From: Heliocidaris tuberculata
Lineage: Eukaryota > Echinodermata > Echinoidea > Camarodonta > Echinometridae
Length of the DNA: 64,000 bases
Direction of reading: 5' to 3'
NCBI GenBank assembly: GCA_025618425.1
Contig: CM046845.1
Location: forward strand, 33,940,277 to 34,004,276
Below are positions 1-9,905 of the stretch, piece by piece. The notes beneath the pieces are model-generated. The model did not search any database. It had not been told where the DNA came from and saw only the letters and a program-made list of their open reading frames with translations. How positions within the stretch are numbered: the stretch's first letter is position 1; every line of letters begins with the position of its first letter. A program made the position numbers and the translations under genes.

Positions 1-1652
1 CTGGGCTCGGATGGTGATGGCCGGCCTCAAGCTCGGGTTGGCTATATGCCCAGGATAGAGGTCCTTGGCCTTGGGTTTAGGTCTTCTGGTCCACAGCGAT
101 AATGAAGTCCTGTTGGTGAGGGCATCGCACTGTCTGGACTCAGACAGTTTGGCCACAGCTGACTGCACCATGCGCTTCCATAGCTTGTAGTTGAGGGGTC
201 TTCTTACAAGCTCGTCTAGAGAAGGCTGAACTGTTTGAGAGCCGAACGCCATAGCTGGATGGAGGAGGTATTGGCACAGATACCATGAAGGAGCAGCCTG
301 TACTCAATCCTTTCTGAGTCGATGTTCAAGATCTGCCCAAGGAGTAGGAGCTTTTCTTGCATGACCAGGTGACTTATCGGAAGGATATCGGTGAGCAGAT
401 AGACAGCTTCATCAGCTGATGTTGTTGGAAGCCCCAATATCCGTTTGAATAGGTGGATCTGTGCTTTGTCGAGGCGATTCAGCATTGCTTTTGTGAACGG
501 TATGCTGGAGCAGCCATATAGCATCCGTGGCACACAGAATGTTGACCAGAGCTTTGCCGCGATGTGGGGCACAACCCTTGAGCTGAATGGAGAGGTTCCG
601 ACTAGGGCATAAAAAGCTCTGTATCCCTTAGAGATTGCATCTGCTGCGTAATCGTGCCGAGGGTCACATGTCCTAGTAATGCCAAGATGCTTGTGGGAGG
701 AGACCTCATCGATTGGCTCACCATCGATATGCCAGGAATGGCCGTTGGTTATACGACGTTGGCTGATCACGATGATAGCACTCTTCGCGGGGTTGATCTT
801 GTACCTCCATGTTAATGTATACTGAAATGTGACATCCAGCATCTGTTGGAGCTCTGCAGAATTATTGCTTAGAAGAGCAATATCATCAGCAAATGCTAAG
901 ACGCCCACGTAGAGGTTCTTGATTGTGCAACCTAGATGGCGTTCTCTCAGGAGCTTGATGAGGTCGTCTATGTAGAGAGTGTAGAGCATGGGAGATAATA
1001 CACCTCCTTGCCTTACTCCTTGCAAGACACGAAAGGAGGGACCCACAGATTGGTCCCATAACACCTTGCTTGTGCAGCTGTTGTAAAATTCAGCAATGAT
1101 ATGTAGCAGTGTTGGGGACGGGTGTGTCAATGCTATCTTTGACAGGAGACCTTCCTGCCAAACCCTGTCAAAGGATTTCTGGGCATCTAGCATGGCGATG
1201 TAGAGCGGCTGGTTTATGCATTTGTACATTTCTATAACCAGGTCCAGAGCTTTTCCTGTAAGTGTGCACGATCTTCCTTGCTGGAATCCAAATTGAAGTG
1301 GGTCTGGAATTTGGTGCTCTTGTAGGTGTTGGGTGAGTTTGGGTTTGACCAGCAGTTCAAGCAGCTCTCCCACTCCCAGGACGGGGGTCAGCGTGATGCC
1401 CCTGTAGTTTCCTGGTACTGATGGATCCTTGTCACCGCCTTTGTGAAGAGGGATCACAAGACCATCCTTAAGGCTAGATGGAATGTGTTTCAAATGGACC
1501 ATCCAGTTCATCAGGATAAGGATGAGAATCCTGGTAGTGTAGCCAGTGTACAAAAGATGTTCTGGAGAGATGTTGTCTGGTCCACTTGCTTTGCCAAGCT
1601 TTAGGGAGGAAATGGCAGTGTACAGCTCCTTTGAGGTGAAGAGATGTTCTAG
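1..1652 (-). mobile_element. Non-LTR retrotransposon fragment, reverse transcriptase, 5'-truncated
   Basis: A minus-strand reading frame encodes a reverse transcriptase of a non-LTR retrotransposon. It is open from about 1652 to a stop at 216. In order it shows SGPDNISPE, YRGITLTP, FGFQQGRSC, the catalytic-aspartate box DAQKSFDRVW, GVRQGGVLSPMLY and the active-site box FADDIALL, followed by the thumb and C-terminal part. An in-frame stop sits immediately upstream of 1652, and the sequence beyond it is unrelated, so the copy is probably 5'-truncated there. A frameshift near 216-235 moves the coding sequence to another frame. That frame (starting QPSLDELVRRPLNYKLW) stays open to position 1, so the element continues past the left edge. 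FADD rather than YADD separates it from the LINE at 4.2-7.4 kb. I could not assign a clade. It is a dead copy. Confidence 0.88.
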
Positions 1653-2206
1653 TCAATCAATCCAAATCAATCCAAATAAATCATTGAAGAATATGACAAA
1701 TTATGGATTGAATATCACATTCATAACAATTCTTAAAATGTGGGCAAACTTTGGTTACCTCATTATATAGATCTACATTGAAGTGAAAGTCTAGCTTCAT
1801 TTTCCTTTTCACAATGTTTGTAAATATAACGACAGTAAACACAGTCAGACATAAGATAGAACTTGGTTATCTCCAATAACCTCGCATACATGTAAGTGTG
1901 AGTGGATAGAACTAAGATTTAGAAGAGCATACATGTAGGTAGATCTATACATGATGCACATGTCTTTAGAAAAAAAACAGAGACTGCAATTTGCAAAGGG
2001 AGAGATTGAATTAGAAAGACAAAATGAGTTGGACAGATATCTAGAGAAAAGAGAAATTGAGAGTGAAAGAAAAATTAAAGAGATGAAGACAGAGGAACAG
2101 AGATTCTAAGTTAGACTTAGAGAGAAAGAATAAATATTTGAAGTGTCGATGCAACAATCATCAATGTGAGTAATCTATGTGAATATAAAATATTTTTATG
2201 ATGGGG
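1653..2206. other. Non-coding, partly purine-rich
   Basis: No gene was seen. A purine-rich stretch around 1970-2135 has GAGA-like composition. If the exon at 2976-3299 is spliced to exons further left, this lies in its first intron. Confidence 0.4.
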
Positions 2207-2687
2207 GACCTAAAGCTATGCACTTTGTTTTCAGCCCCTAAAAAGTAATTTTATTCAGGGGTTTATGCGAATTTTTAAATAGACGTTGTCTTGCTTCTAA
2301 ATATTCTGAAGTTAAATCGCTGGGAAAATTACGATGGACGAATGACAATAACATTCATTTTCAAGTTGAAGTCGAAGCAGCCTGTGTCAAATTTAGTTTG
2401 ATAAAATTAAAGGGTCCTAACGTTAAATCTATGCACATGTAAATGATGTAGATCTAATAACTGAATGCAAATCTTGACTTAATTTTGAAGCTGACTGGTG
2501 TAAATTTGACCCCAATTTCCAAATAGTGATAATTATCACAAAATAAAGGGAAATTGCTCATTATTTTTGGCAAATGTAAATGATATTCTCGTTGCTTAGT
2601 CACATCAGAAATTTAGCGCCTTGAATGCATCACACTGCGCGTATTTGCAGGGTTAGGACCCCTGGGCATGCTCACTCACACTAAGTT
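2207..2687 (+). repeat. Dispersed repeat, copy A (partner at 14652-15127)
   Basis: About 480 bp align collinearly with 14652-15127. Shared landmarks in order are CTATGCACTTTGTTTTCAG, CATTTTCAAG, TGTCAAATTT, GCAAATCTTGA, GAAGCTGACTG, CTCAGTCACA-like, GTATTTGCAGGGT and AGGACCCCTGGGC. The copies carry many substitutions and small indels, so the family is old. No long coding frame or terminal repeat is visible. It is probably a non-autonomous transposon or retroelement fragment of unknown class. Confidence 0.7.
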
Positions 2688-2743
2688 ATGCAAGGTTACT
2701 GGAGATAACAAAATAAAGGGAAATTGCTCATTATTTTTGGCAA
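2538..2743. repeat. Exact 36-bp direct repeat, 170 bp apart
   Basis: Positions 2538-2573 and 2708-2743 are identical over 36 bases, beginning ACAAAATAAAGGG and ending TTTTTGGCAA. The second copy is just beyond the point where similarity to 14652-15127 fades, so it looks like a local duplication specific to this copy. Confidence 0.8.
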
Positions 2744-2975
2744 GCGGCCAGGCATGCTGGGCCTGGCCGCACATTCATACAAAATGAAAGTCATTAAATT
2801 GATAAAAATGACTTGGGCCACTGACAGTGAGTCACACACAGATCTATGTGAGGTTATGATTGATAGATAGACTCTACGATTACCAATAAAATAACAATTT
2901 ATTTGACCAGCACAGGCAGCAGTCAGTCAGAGAGTGACTGAAAATTTTAAATTTTGAAATTGAATATCTTCTTAC

Positions 2976-3299
2976 TCGGCTTGTGTCCTCTCCTGACACT
3001 GCTGACAATTCCACCTTCTGAAGTCGCTCTGTATAAACATCTTTTATATCAGACAACAGGCTTTGCATACTCTCATTCGCCATACTCAAGCTTCTAACAG
3101 AGTTCCTCGAACCAGACTGCATTCTCAACATACTGTCGGTTGACAAGCGGGACAACGAAGTGTTGTCCTCCCCTGTGACTGGGCGTCTCGTTCCAGTGTC
3201 ACTCCGCTGAGACTGTGGTACGCTGCTAATTTGGCCGTATCTTGCAGACGATGATGAAACAACCCCTGCTCGCAATCTACCGCGTCCAGTTTCCGCCAT
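2976..3299 (-). CDS. First coding exon of an unidentified gene (partial)
   Basis: The exon has 108 codons, starting at an ATG at 3299 and ending in phase 0 at 2976, directly before the strong donor GTAAGA. Reading past the donor soon gives low-complexity sequence and a stop, which supports splicing. The peptide begins MAETGRGRLRAG. It is rich in Ser, Arg, Thr and Gln over residues 10-75 and so probably disordered. It then becomes helix-like around SLLSDIKDVYTERLQKVEL, possibly the start of a coiled coil. The start codon sits in AAAATGGCGG, which is both a good Kozak context and YY1-like. The other exons must lie to the left, beyond the window or within 1-2880 where none was recognised. I do not recognise the family. 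The low-complexity N-terminus and strong donor make a real gene likely but not certain. Confidence 0.6.
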
Positions 3300-3530
3300 T
3301 TTGGTTTAATCAAAACAACCAGAAGAAATTCAAGTTACTAAGCTTATTTTTACTGACTACTCATAACTAATCGTGATAAAATTAAACATTTTAGAGAAAA
3401 TGTTCTTTACTCCACAGACTCAGTGAAGGCTGCCATCTTCGATGTCATATCGGGCGCTCTATTTAGACGCGTAACGGTGAGATTTGATTGGTTGATCTTC
3501 GACTTCGTAGCTACATATCACGTGCACCGG
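3284..3530 (-). promoter_or_regulatory. Probable promoter and 5' UTR of the minus-strand gene
   Basis: Just upstream of the ATG at 3299 are an AAGATGGCAGC motif read on the minus strand (about 3428-3438, one change from a YY1 site), a CCAAT box on the minus strand (3487-3491) and a CACGTG E-box (3519-3524). A second YY1-like motif overlaps the start codon. No TATA box is evident. The motifs are seen directly; the promoter role is inferred. Confidence 0.4.
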
Positions 3531-3737
3531 CAGCTCGAGTTGCAGCTGTAGCGTATATACCGTATGAAGAAAAAAGCAACAACAAACATTGAAGCACAAA
3601 CTACGAAAACAATGGCATGCATTTCCGTATTGCACTTCTTTCAAGCTAGTACTAGTACCGTTTCAAATTTGGGGTTGTTGATTTATTTACAAAATCTTTG
3701 ACAATTAAACAACAACAACAATAAGAAGAAAAAAAAT

Positions 3738-3784
3738 GGGGGGGGGGGGGAATGTGTTAATTTGAAAACTTTGACCCCCCCCCC
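3738..3784. repeat. G13 / C10 inverted homopolymer pair
   Basis: A run of 13 G (3738-3750) is followed 24 bases later by 10 C (3775-3784). The two could pair as a hairpin. The sequence just after, ending near GGACACGCCTA, resembles the end of a small DNA element, but no matching partner was found. Confidence 0.6.
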
Positions 3785-3892
3785 TCTCTGGACACGCCTA
3801 TATGCCTTTATTCGGCGTTGATTATAAAAAAAAAAAAACTTCTGTAAAATCCAGGGTCAAAATAATTTTTTAAAGATTATAACAGGCCTAAT

Positions 3893-3985
3893 TATGATGA
3901 TGATGATGAAGATGATGATAACAATATTGATAATATTAATGATACAAATAATAATAATAATAACCATAATAATAATAAAATAATA
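3893..3985. repeat. (GAT)n / (AAT)n simple repeat
   Basis: Imperfect GAT triplets grade into AAT triplets and AT-rich sequence. This is low complexity with no coding value. Confidence 0.85.
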
Positions 3986-4273
3986 GTTATACATTTGGCA
4001 TCATCTGCAGACATAAAATCTTTCGGTTTTCGATATCAATTTTTTCGTTTTTAAAAAAATATGTATCGACATGGCACTTTATATGCATGTACAAAATTAG
4101 GCAGGGGGCAGAAAGTTTAAAATAGGAGAGGGGCGCTAACCCCCCTCCCCCCATCCCCTTCAGGATTCAAAAGAAGTGTTTGTTGTAGTTCTATCGGACA
4201 CTTTCCAACACAAAGAAATTTGACCATAACTGACAAAACTTTGCATTGGATGATAAAGCTGTTATAAAACTTC

Positions 4274-5974
4274 ATGGTTATGGTTAACAACACTGATTGT
4301 AATGATATGGTGGTCGGTGTAAATGAAGATAGGTCAGCTGATATTAATGATTTTGCATTAAACGACATAAAGGGTATAAAATTAGCTCACCTGAACGTGA
4401 GAAGTTTAGTCAATAAAGTTGCTGATCTGCAAATTTGGCTCAGTAATAACCCTTATGACTTGTTAGGCCTGTCAGAAACGTGGTTGACAGAAGATCATTC
4501 TGATAGTTTGTTTTCTATCAAAGGATGTAAGTTTGAAAGGAGAGATAGACGCACCCATGGAGGAGGAGTGGGATGTTTTATATCAGAAAATTCTTCCTAT
4601 GTGAGAAGATTGGATCTTGAATCTGACGCATTAGAAATAATGTGGGTGGAATTTCAACGTACTAATAGTAGCTCATTGTTCATTGGTATATTGTATAGAA
4701 AACCAGATAATCAGTCTGATTTTTTCGATAATTTAGAACATAATCTTGAGAAATTATATACAGTTACAAACAATGTTATTCTACTTGGTGATTTTAATTG
4801 CAATATGCTGACTGACAATAATCTTTCTAGAAAAGTTCTAACTCTATGTACTACAATGCAGATGACACAGGTTATATCTCAACCCACTAGAATCACACCA
4901 CATAGTCAGTCTCTAATTGACTTGGTTTGTATTTCTGATCCACTTGTTGACAATATCATTAAATCAGGAGTCCAAACTGCTGGTCTTAGTGATAACTCTG
5001 TGATATATACTGCATTTAAAGGGAAATATCTACCCCTTTCTCCAAAAATAACCAAATTTCGTTCCTTCAAATACTTTGATAGTGATAACTTTAAAGAGGA
5101 TGTAAGTAAAGTTGATTGGCATGAATTTTATTCCTATGGTTTTGATGTTGAAAAATTGTGGTACTGCTTTAAAAGCACCCTGCTGAATATTTGTGATAGG
5201 CATGCCCCCATGATATCAGTGCGTCAAAAACAAAGAGGGGTACCTTGGATAAATGATGATTATTTAGCATTAGCACGCCAAAGGGATTATTATCGAAAGC
5301 AATTTAGAAAAACAAAATTGATAATTTGGTGGAATAAATTCCAGTATATCCGTAATAGGGCTAATAACTTGAATAAAATTTTGAAAAAGAAGTATTATCA
5401 GGATAAATTTCAGGATTGTGGAAATGACATCAAGAAGAATTGGAACGTTTTATCGAAACTTATACCAAAGAAAAATAAAAATGTGAATCATGATATTAAA
5501 CTCACAATTGGTAATGATCAGATACCTAACGAGGAAATAGCTCACGTTCTAAACAAAGCCTTTAATGAAGTTGGCTCAAGGTTGCAAACTCCCTCGGGTA
5601 ATTCCTCGGAAGATTTATTAAATAGTTTGCAGACTCTGTTTATTCCTGCATGTGAATTTGAATTTTGTTCAATCAAGAAGGAATATGTTGTTAAAGAACT
5701 GTTACATATTGACTGTTCGAAAGCAGTGGGAGTAGATGGTATTCACCCTAAGCTTCTTAAACTGGCTGCAGAGTATATAGCTGGTCCTTTGACCCATTTA
5801 TTTAATGCGACTTTACAAACTTGTATTATTCCAAAAGATTTTAAAACAGCACGAATTACTCCAATACATATACAGATATTGATAATTTTAGACCGATTTC
5901 TGTGCTCCCTGCCTTGTCCAAAATATTGGAGAGAGCAATACATGATCAACTGTATACATATACTTAAACGTTAA
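4274..5974 (+). pseudogene. LINE ORF2, endonuclease and start of reverse transcriptase
   Basis: This 566-codon open frame starts at the first ATG of the frame, which may not be the native start. Endonuclease motifs are NVRSL (residues 41-45), SETW (67-70), GGGVG (96-100), GDFN (172-175) and SLIDLV (213-218). The expected SDH box reads SDN (239-241), with Asn 241 where this family has its catalytic His; the codon at 4994-4996 is AAC. A linker rich in Lys and aromatics follows. The RT N-terminus appears from about residue 470 (CSKAVGVDGIHPKLLK). After TARITPIH the conserved sequence shifts frame: DNFRPISVLPALSK is readable in another frame at about 5878-5920, so residues after roughly 535 of this frame are not native. 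Confidence 0.85.
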
Positions 5975-5989
5975 TAAACTCCTTGCCAA

Positions 5990-6559
5990 TTGTCAATCAG
6001 GGTTCAGACCATCTTATTCTATACTGCTACATGTTTAACTGAAATTACTGATTATTTGTGTGATAAACTGGACCAAAAACATGTTATTGGAGGTATTTTC
6101 TTAGATCTACGCAAAGCTTTTGATGTTATTCCACACAATTTTATTCTTGCAAAGCTTAAGTTCTATGGTATTAAAGGGAAAGAATACGACTGGATGGAAT
6201 CATATTTAACAGACAGGAGACAATTTGTTACAGTTAATAATTGCTCTAGTGAATGTTTGAAGATAAAATCAGGTGTCCCGCAGGGATCTATATTAGGGCC
6301 GCTGATATTTTGTCTTTTTATTAATGACATGTGTAATGTAAATTTGCATTTCAATTCTAAAATGTCTCTTTATGCTGATGATACAGCCATTTTTAATCAT
6401 AGTGAAACAATAAAGGATGTACAGAAATACTTGCAAGATGATTTCGATACAATATGCAGATGGTTAGACTTGAATAATATGCATTTACACCCACGAAAGA
6501 CGATGGTCATGGCATTTGGTCATATAAGAAAAAACTGGGAGATGATGTTTTGTCAATAA
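5990..6559 (+). pseudogene. LINE ORF2, central reverse transcriptase with YADD box
   Basis: The open frame holds the core RT. GIFLDLRKAFDVIPH contains the first catalytic aspartate, then come SGVPQGSILGPLIF and the active-site box SLYADDTAIF, in which both aspartates are kept. The first 20 or so codons are probably out of the native frame, since conserved SGFRPS is readable nearby in another frame. The frame ends at 6559, after the conserved run is interrupted near 6535. Confidence 0.85.
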
Positions 6560-7209
6560 AATTCAGAAACTTACCTTTAGAAAATGTAAAGAAGATCAAA
6601 TACTTGGGTGTTATGCTCGACTCCGGTTTGACTTGGTGTGAACATGTTTCTACTATTGTTTGTAAAATATCTCGGGCAATAGGTTGTATAATACGGAGGA
6701 TTAAGCATTTACTGTCATTTAAAATTACGAAGAATCTGTATTTTGCTATGATTCTACCTTATATTGATTACTGTGGTACATCTTGGGGAAGCTGTGCAAA
6801 AATCCATATGGATAAGATACAAAAACTCCAAAATAAATATGCCAGAATGATTTTGAATAAAGATTATTATACATCGCAACGTTCCTTGTTACACACACTG
6901 AAATGGCAATCAGTTGAACAGCGTATGAAATATCAATATTGTGTTCTTGTTTTTAAAATACTAAATAATCTAATACCGACTTATCTAGAATCATTGATAT
7001 GTAAACGAACCGTAAATTATAGGACACGTTATTCTTTAAAATGCCCCCTCCAACTTCCCCACGCTAGGACAGAATGTAAAAGAAAATCCTTTGCATATGT
7101 CGGGGCCAGTTTGTTTAACGGACTCTCTGTAAATATTCAGACTTGTACATCCCTGTTTACATTTAAAAAACTATGCAAAGCCTTACATCTTGATGCAATA
7201 GAATTGTAA
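6550..7209 (+). pseudogene. LINE ORF2, C-terminal domain
   Basis: The frame continues ORF2 after a frameshift near 6540-6550. The motif KYLGVMLDSGLTW is typical of the region after the RT thumb in CR1/Jockey elements. It is followed by LPYIDYCGTSWG, KLQNKYARMIL and a basic, Cys-containing C-terminus ending FKKLCKALHLDAIEL. It overlaps the previous frame by 10 bases, so only one or two indels separate them. Confidence 0.85.
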
Positions 7210-7496
7210 TAGTGCTATCCATGTATCTATCTTTTAGATTACCATTTATCCACTCTCAATATTTGTTGTTAGTAGTTTATAATGTTACCTAATTGTTATG
7301 TATTTTGCATCTTCATGTAGAATGATGTTTGTTAAACTGCATGGCGCCTTTGTAAAGCAGTTTTATAAAACTGAACAGGCCAACCCTGCAGTATAAAATA
7401 AATAAAACAAAATAAATAAATAAATAAATAGTTTCCGCGCCTGGCTCCTTCCTCTGGCTTCTAATCCCTTTACATTGTAAATTATGCTCATCACCG

Positions 7497-7510
7497 CCCC
7501 CCCCCCCCCC
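7497..7510 (+). repeat. C14 homopolymer
   Basis: Fourteen consecutive C just after the LINE tail. It is one of fourteen G or C runs of at least 10 bases listed under the findings. Confidence 0.9.
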
Positions 7511-8070
7511 ATCAATCATCCGTTTAATCATATGCGTTAAATATCCCGTCAAACTTTCACTTCACTGAATTCAAAATATTCAAAATTTCTGAACTTAATT
7601 TTGAACTTGAATTTAGTTTCAGCCATCAACTAACTCCGTTTTCTAACATAGCATGAAAATAGTGAGTGTTGTTGAGATTTGGGAGGCATGGCTGGGAGCG
7701 GGGGAGGGTGCTGAAAATTAAATAGTGTAATGTAAGAATAATTATTTGGAATAATGTATGGGTGATGGGATGAGAATTCAATTTCAGATGTTATGACAGT
7801 GTGAAGTAGGTATAGGTTATATATATTTTCAGAGAAAATGAACTGAGCCTATAGGATGTTGGAAATCTTTAAGGTGGGCATTTTAACATATATATATATA
7901 ATCTATACTCGGGAAGTCTGCGCGATACTTATTTTTGAATTCTACAATACAACAAGATGCCACTATAAAGTAGCCTTATTTGCCCGGAGGGATCAAAAGC
8001 GTGCATAATATTAGATGAAACTTGTATACGCGCATATACCAATTATAGTGAATTACTATATGCATGGGTG
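7511..8070. other. Non-coding, nothing recognised
   Basis: AT-rich sequence with short TA runs (about 7817-7824 and 7890-7901). No gene, terminal repeats or RNA gene was seen. Confidence 0.4.
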
Positions 8071-8262
8071 TTGCAAGAAACTTATTTGCAGTCGATCGCA
8101 AATATCAATCACAACTTTTTGTAAGATGGGGCCAAATCAATTTATACTTTCTGTTGCAATAAGCAGACCAGCAATAAATTGCAAATTTGCAATTGATTGC
8201 AAGACTTATGATTGATTTTGGGACCTAAAATTGACTTGCAATTGATTGCAAGTTTCTTGCAA
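8071..8262. repeat. Palindromic MITE-like repeat, TTGCAAGAAACTT ends
   Basis: The left end TTGCAAGAAACTTATTTGCA is mirrored by the right end, whose reverse complement begins TTGCAAGAAACTTGCAATCA. Inside, GCAATTGATTGCAA-like palindromes recur three times, and ATGGGGCC-like/GGGACCT-like segments also pair. The roughly 190-bp unit could fold on itself. No clear target duplication was seen. It is probably a non-autonomous DNA transposon. Confidence 0.65.
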
Positions 8263-9730
8263 TCAAGGGGAGTTGATAAGCACATTATTAATTTTGTTTA
8301 ACCTTTTTTGAATATTGAACTTGAGATTCTCACTGACATAAAATCTATCAATATAGGGCAGAGCTATATAGCATTCACGAACATTTCTTTTGGAGCAAGC
8401 ACTATTATCTGAATTATGCATTCCAATTAGGAACGTGTTTTGATAGACAAGCGAAAATAATTTATTGATTAACGCTGCCCGATCATCTTGAAAAACAAAA
8501 CAACAATGAATCAGACAGATAATGCATTATTTCTTATGGAGGCTTGATGATCGATTCCAGCTGATTTTCGAGTGGGCCCCATACTGAATATTTTGTTACT
8601 CTCAGTTTATTTTTGCCTTTCTTCTTCCTCCGAGTGTCCCCCCCCCCCCCCCACCCCCGTCGTGACAAGGAACCGCTGCCCCTGGAAACTAAGAGCTCAG
8701 GCTTGGCGTACACATCCATTAGCCCTTCCGATTAGGAAATTCTGGCTACATAATTTATGGGTGGACACATTTTTTTCGTTTTAGACCTATACTGTATAGT
8801 TTAACAAAGGAAATTTACATTACATTGTACTGAAAAACAAAACAATAATAAAGTCTTTCAACAACAACCTGAGTTATATTGTAGATAGGAATTTAAGCTT
8901 TTAAATTGAAGGCCTAACTCGTTATATCTCTAATTGAATAAACTGAATATTGTATTCTATACGTCATTTTTTATATGAAAGCAGTGGAAAGTAAGACGGC
9001 TGAGCCAGTTCCCTTTATGAATTTTGTGTAAAAGTGATGGCGCTATTCATATTGAGCCAGAGCTATCCATACGCGTTCTGTATTGAGTACACCAGTATAT
9101 CAGCTTTGGCTTTTTAATAGCAGAAATACAGATCTGGTCAAAATAATAAACGTGTAGGTTATAAAGAGCCCAATCATCTTCAATCATGCATTTGCGCATA
9201 TATTTCACAGCACGTCTTTCCCATCCCTGAATTTTTCCCCTCTCTACAAAATTAATTAGAGACCTTTTCGTATATAATTATTATTGCATGGAGGGACCCG
9301 ACTGCGTTTCCCTCCCCCCCCCCCCCAATCTTATTTTTATAATACAAGAAAAGCTTTCTGGTACGGTTTTCTCTAATATATTATTAGTTTTCATTTTAAA
9401 TCATGATTTCTAACAGTCTTTGATTCTTTTTTTTTCACTCTCTTCGAATTGCAGTATAGAGTCATACAGCTATATATAGGACTTTTCGTGCTGCAAGATG
9501 CTTATCTTTACAGACAATAAGGATAAAGAACCTCTATTTTGTAGATAAAGACAACAGCTCGAAAATGTGATCATTGTTTTCTCTCTCTTTTTTCTCTTTA
9601 TATTTTCAAGTGGAAAGTCCAAGCCCCCCCCCCCCCTCCCCAGGATCCCGATCTGAGTTTAGCCAATGGGCTTATAATATAAGCAAAATCTGAAAAATCA
9701 AACGTCGCGATCATTATTTTCTTCTCCCAA
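8263..9730. other. Intergenic with three C-tracts
   Basis: No gene was seen. It contains C15 at 8638-8652, C13 at 9314-9326 and C13 at 9624-9636. Short open frames here run through the C-tracts and have no recognisable domain. Confidence 0.45.
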
Positions 9731-9851
9731 TCTTCTTCTTCTTCTTCTTCTTCTTCTTCTTCTTCTTCTTCTTCTTCTTCTTCTTCTTCTTCTTCTTCTT
9801 CTTCTTCTTCTTCTTCTTCTTCTTCTTCTTCTTCTTCTTCTTCTTCTTCTT

Positions 9852-9881
<30 letters not shown>
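9731..9881 (+). repeat. (TTC)n microsatellite, about 50 uninterrupted units
   Basis: About 151 bp of perfect TTC/CTT triplets, followed by a short (ATT)n run at 9884-9905. It is a pure polypyrimidine/polypurine mirror tract. Confidence 0.97.
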
Positions 9882-9882
<1 letters not shown>

Positions 9883-9905
9883 GTTATTATTATTATTATT
9901 ATTAT

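Larger units (their letters stand above)
4230..7431 (+). mobile_element. CR1/Jockey-like LINE, nearly full ORF2, inactivated
   Basis: A plus-strand non-LTR retrotransposon has an apurinic-endonuclease domain, then reverse transcriptase, then the C-terminal domain typical of CR1/Jockey-type ORF2. It is split over three frames (4274-5974, 5990-6559, 6550-7209). A roughly 220-bp 3' UTR ends in an ATAAA/AAATAAAT-type tail at about 7394-7431. No separate ORF1 was recognised upstream, so the 5' end is uncertain; 4230 is an estimate. No target-site duplication was found. The frameshifts around 5870-5990 and 6540-6560, plus a changed endonuclease residue, make it a fossil. Confidence 0.9.
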
